This document shows positions 63,322-64,000 of a stretch of 64,000 nucleotides of DNA, in pieces. Every line of letters begins with the position of its first letter. Positions within the stretch are counted from its first letter, which is position 1. The DNA comes from Snodgrassella alvi (GTDB lineage: Bacteria > Pseudomonadota > Gammaproteobacteria > Burkholderiales > Neisseriaceae), in the NCBI RefSeq assembly GCF_002777745.1, contig NZ_MEIO01000048.1, positions 79,393 through 143,392 of the forward strand, given 5' to 3'. Under the pieces are notes generated by a model. That model worked only from the letters and a program-made list of their open reading frames with translations. It made no database searches and was not told the DNA's origin. Made by a program: the position numbers and the translations under genes.

Positions 63322-64000
63322 TTATACCTTACCTTTTCCACCGCTCTGTGTCGCCCCACGTGATTCACTCGCTGTACTCTGGTGCTCAGTATTTTTTATT
63401 ACCTGTCCATTCGGGGTTACTAACCTTCCAGCGTTTTGGTTGTATCTGGTCGTAATTGCTTTTATTTCATTTACTGATAATGCCTTACCTCGTTTTAGTG
63501 TCAGTGCAGTTATTACTGTATTAACACTCAATCCAGAATTATAAAGTGCATCTACTTGCTCTGCCATAGAGTACGACCCTATAGCCTGACCTGCAATCTG
63601 ATACTGCAATACCCGCATTGCTATCTGCTGCTCAGATGCGCCTGACTGCCTCATTTTTTGCACTAAATTGGATAGTGTTATTTGCTGGAAGTCTGGATTG
63701 GCTATTACTCCGGATGGTGTCCATTTCTGGGCATCCATGTTGAATATGGGGGTGCTCCAGCCATCTTGGCTTTCGCCTGCACCTTGCATCATTTTGCTTG
63801 CATAGCTTGTTAACAATATCATTGATTCTTCAGTTGTTAATTCTCCGCTTCTATATAAGTCAAGTATGATTTTAGATGCCTGTTCGCTGGCTTCTATGTA
63901 GTCTTTTTTAACTTGCTGTCTGCATGCATCTGTTTTGCACTCATTATATTTTCTTTGGTAATCATCGGCATTTTGTACGCCGGCTTTTTTCAGTTTTTCG
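63322..64000 (-). CDS. cdiA: CdiA-like contact-dependent inhibition protein, C-terminal part (cut by window edge)
   Basis: Open from the right window edge to TAA 63322. Visible: KLKKAGVQNADDYQRKYNE, two Cys (NECKTDACRQQ), then helical segments SEQASKIILDLYRSGELT and LVQKMRQSGASEQQIAMRVL, and a Gly/Ser/Lys-rich end (ATQSGGKGKV). This agrees with the region before the toxin in FHA/CdiA or MafB-type polymorphic toxins; the downstream toxin and immunity genes confirm the context. The protein would be secreted by a TpsB partner (CdiB), not in the window. The frame goes on unbroken after the TAA into the toxin domain, so the stop is probably a mutation. Confidence 0.7.
   Translation of the reverse strand, partial: EKLKKAGVQNADDYQRKYNECKTDACRQQVKKDYIEASEQASKIILDLYRSGELTTEESMILLTSYASKMMQGAGESQDGWSTPIFNMDAQKWTPSGVIANPDFQQITLSNLVQKMRQSGASEQQIAMRVLQYQIAGQAIGSYSMAEQVDALYNSGLSVNTVITALTLKRGKALSVNEIKAITTRYNQNAGRLVTPNGQVIKNTEHQSTASESRGATQSGGKGKV

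Overview
The window looks like a chromosomal segment of a host-associated betaproteobacterium of the family Neisseriaceae, most likely Snodgrassella (bee gut symbiont) or a close relative. This is an inference from moderate AT-richness, a respiratory gene set (L-lactate permease, a three-subunit formate dehydrogenase, a 505-residue succinyl-CoA:acetate CoA-transferase), Neisseriaceae-like housekeeping genes and terminators that resemble DNA-uptake-sequence dialects. No rRNA, tRNA, transposase or CRISPR array was seen.

Layout. 0-4.1 kb: end of lldP, then molybdenum cofactor synthesis (moaA on the minus strand; moaD-moaE-mobA-moeA as a tightly overlapping plus-strand operon). 4.2-7.2 kb: AT-rich stretch with a DUF4760-like membrane protein, an RtcB-family RNA ligase paralogue behind a structured 5' leader, and a small membrane protein. 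7.5-19.4 kb: formate dehydrogenase and molybdate module: fdhE, a glutamate/aspartate symporter, fdhD, fdoI-fdoH-fdoG (a cysteine, not selenocysteine, enzyme), then modA-modB-modC-modE preceded by a ModE operator. Molybdate uptake, cofactor synthesis and the molybdoenzyme therefore lie within 20 kb. 19.8-24.7 kb: a LemA/TPM-domain/DjlA-like envelope cluster interrupted by a broken orphan immunity gene. 24.8-36.7 kb: housekeeping genes (ydcH, thioesterase, pyrC, tusA, canonical rtcB, recN, nadK, miaA, CoA-transferase, glyA). 36.9-39.9 kb: a small accessory island with a tiny secreted protein, a small membrane protein coupled to a flavodoxin-fold oxidoreductase, and a SMI1/KNR4-like protein. 40-59 kb: glsB-like, mlaC, alaS, a polyamine-binding lipoprotein, ubiX, an aromatic-codon leader-peptide attenuator before an unknown gene, an Lrp-type regulator, nlpD, rsmI, diaA-like, dolP, an NlpC/P60 hydrolase, ubiB, a preQ1 riboswitch with queD-queE, a BI-1 family protein and a methyltransferase.

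59.2-64.0 kb, minus strand: the 3' end of a contact-dependent inhibition (CdiA/filamentous-haemagglutinin) locus. The CdiA reading frame entering from the right edge is cut by one TAA codon just before a deaminase-fold toxin domain. That toxin is followed by its immunity gene, then a second, start-less VENN-toxin module of the same deaminase type with its own related immunity gene, then a heavily frameshifted haemagglutinin remnant. Short near-identical direct repeats lie in the two toxins and at the 3' ends of the two immunity genes, as expected for cassette exchange. The orphan immunity pseudogene near 23.5 kb belongs to the same immunity family.

The most interesting candidates for undescribed biology are the deaminase toxin/immunity cassettes, the aromatic leader-peptide attenuator controlling an unknown protein, the switch-like 5' leader of the rtcB paralogue, and the mini-ORF between the preQ1 riboswitch and queD.
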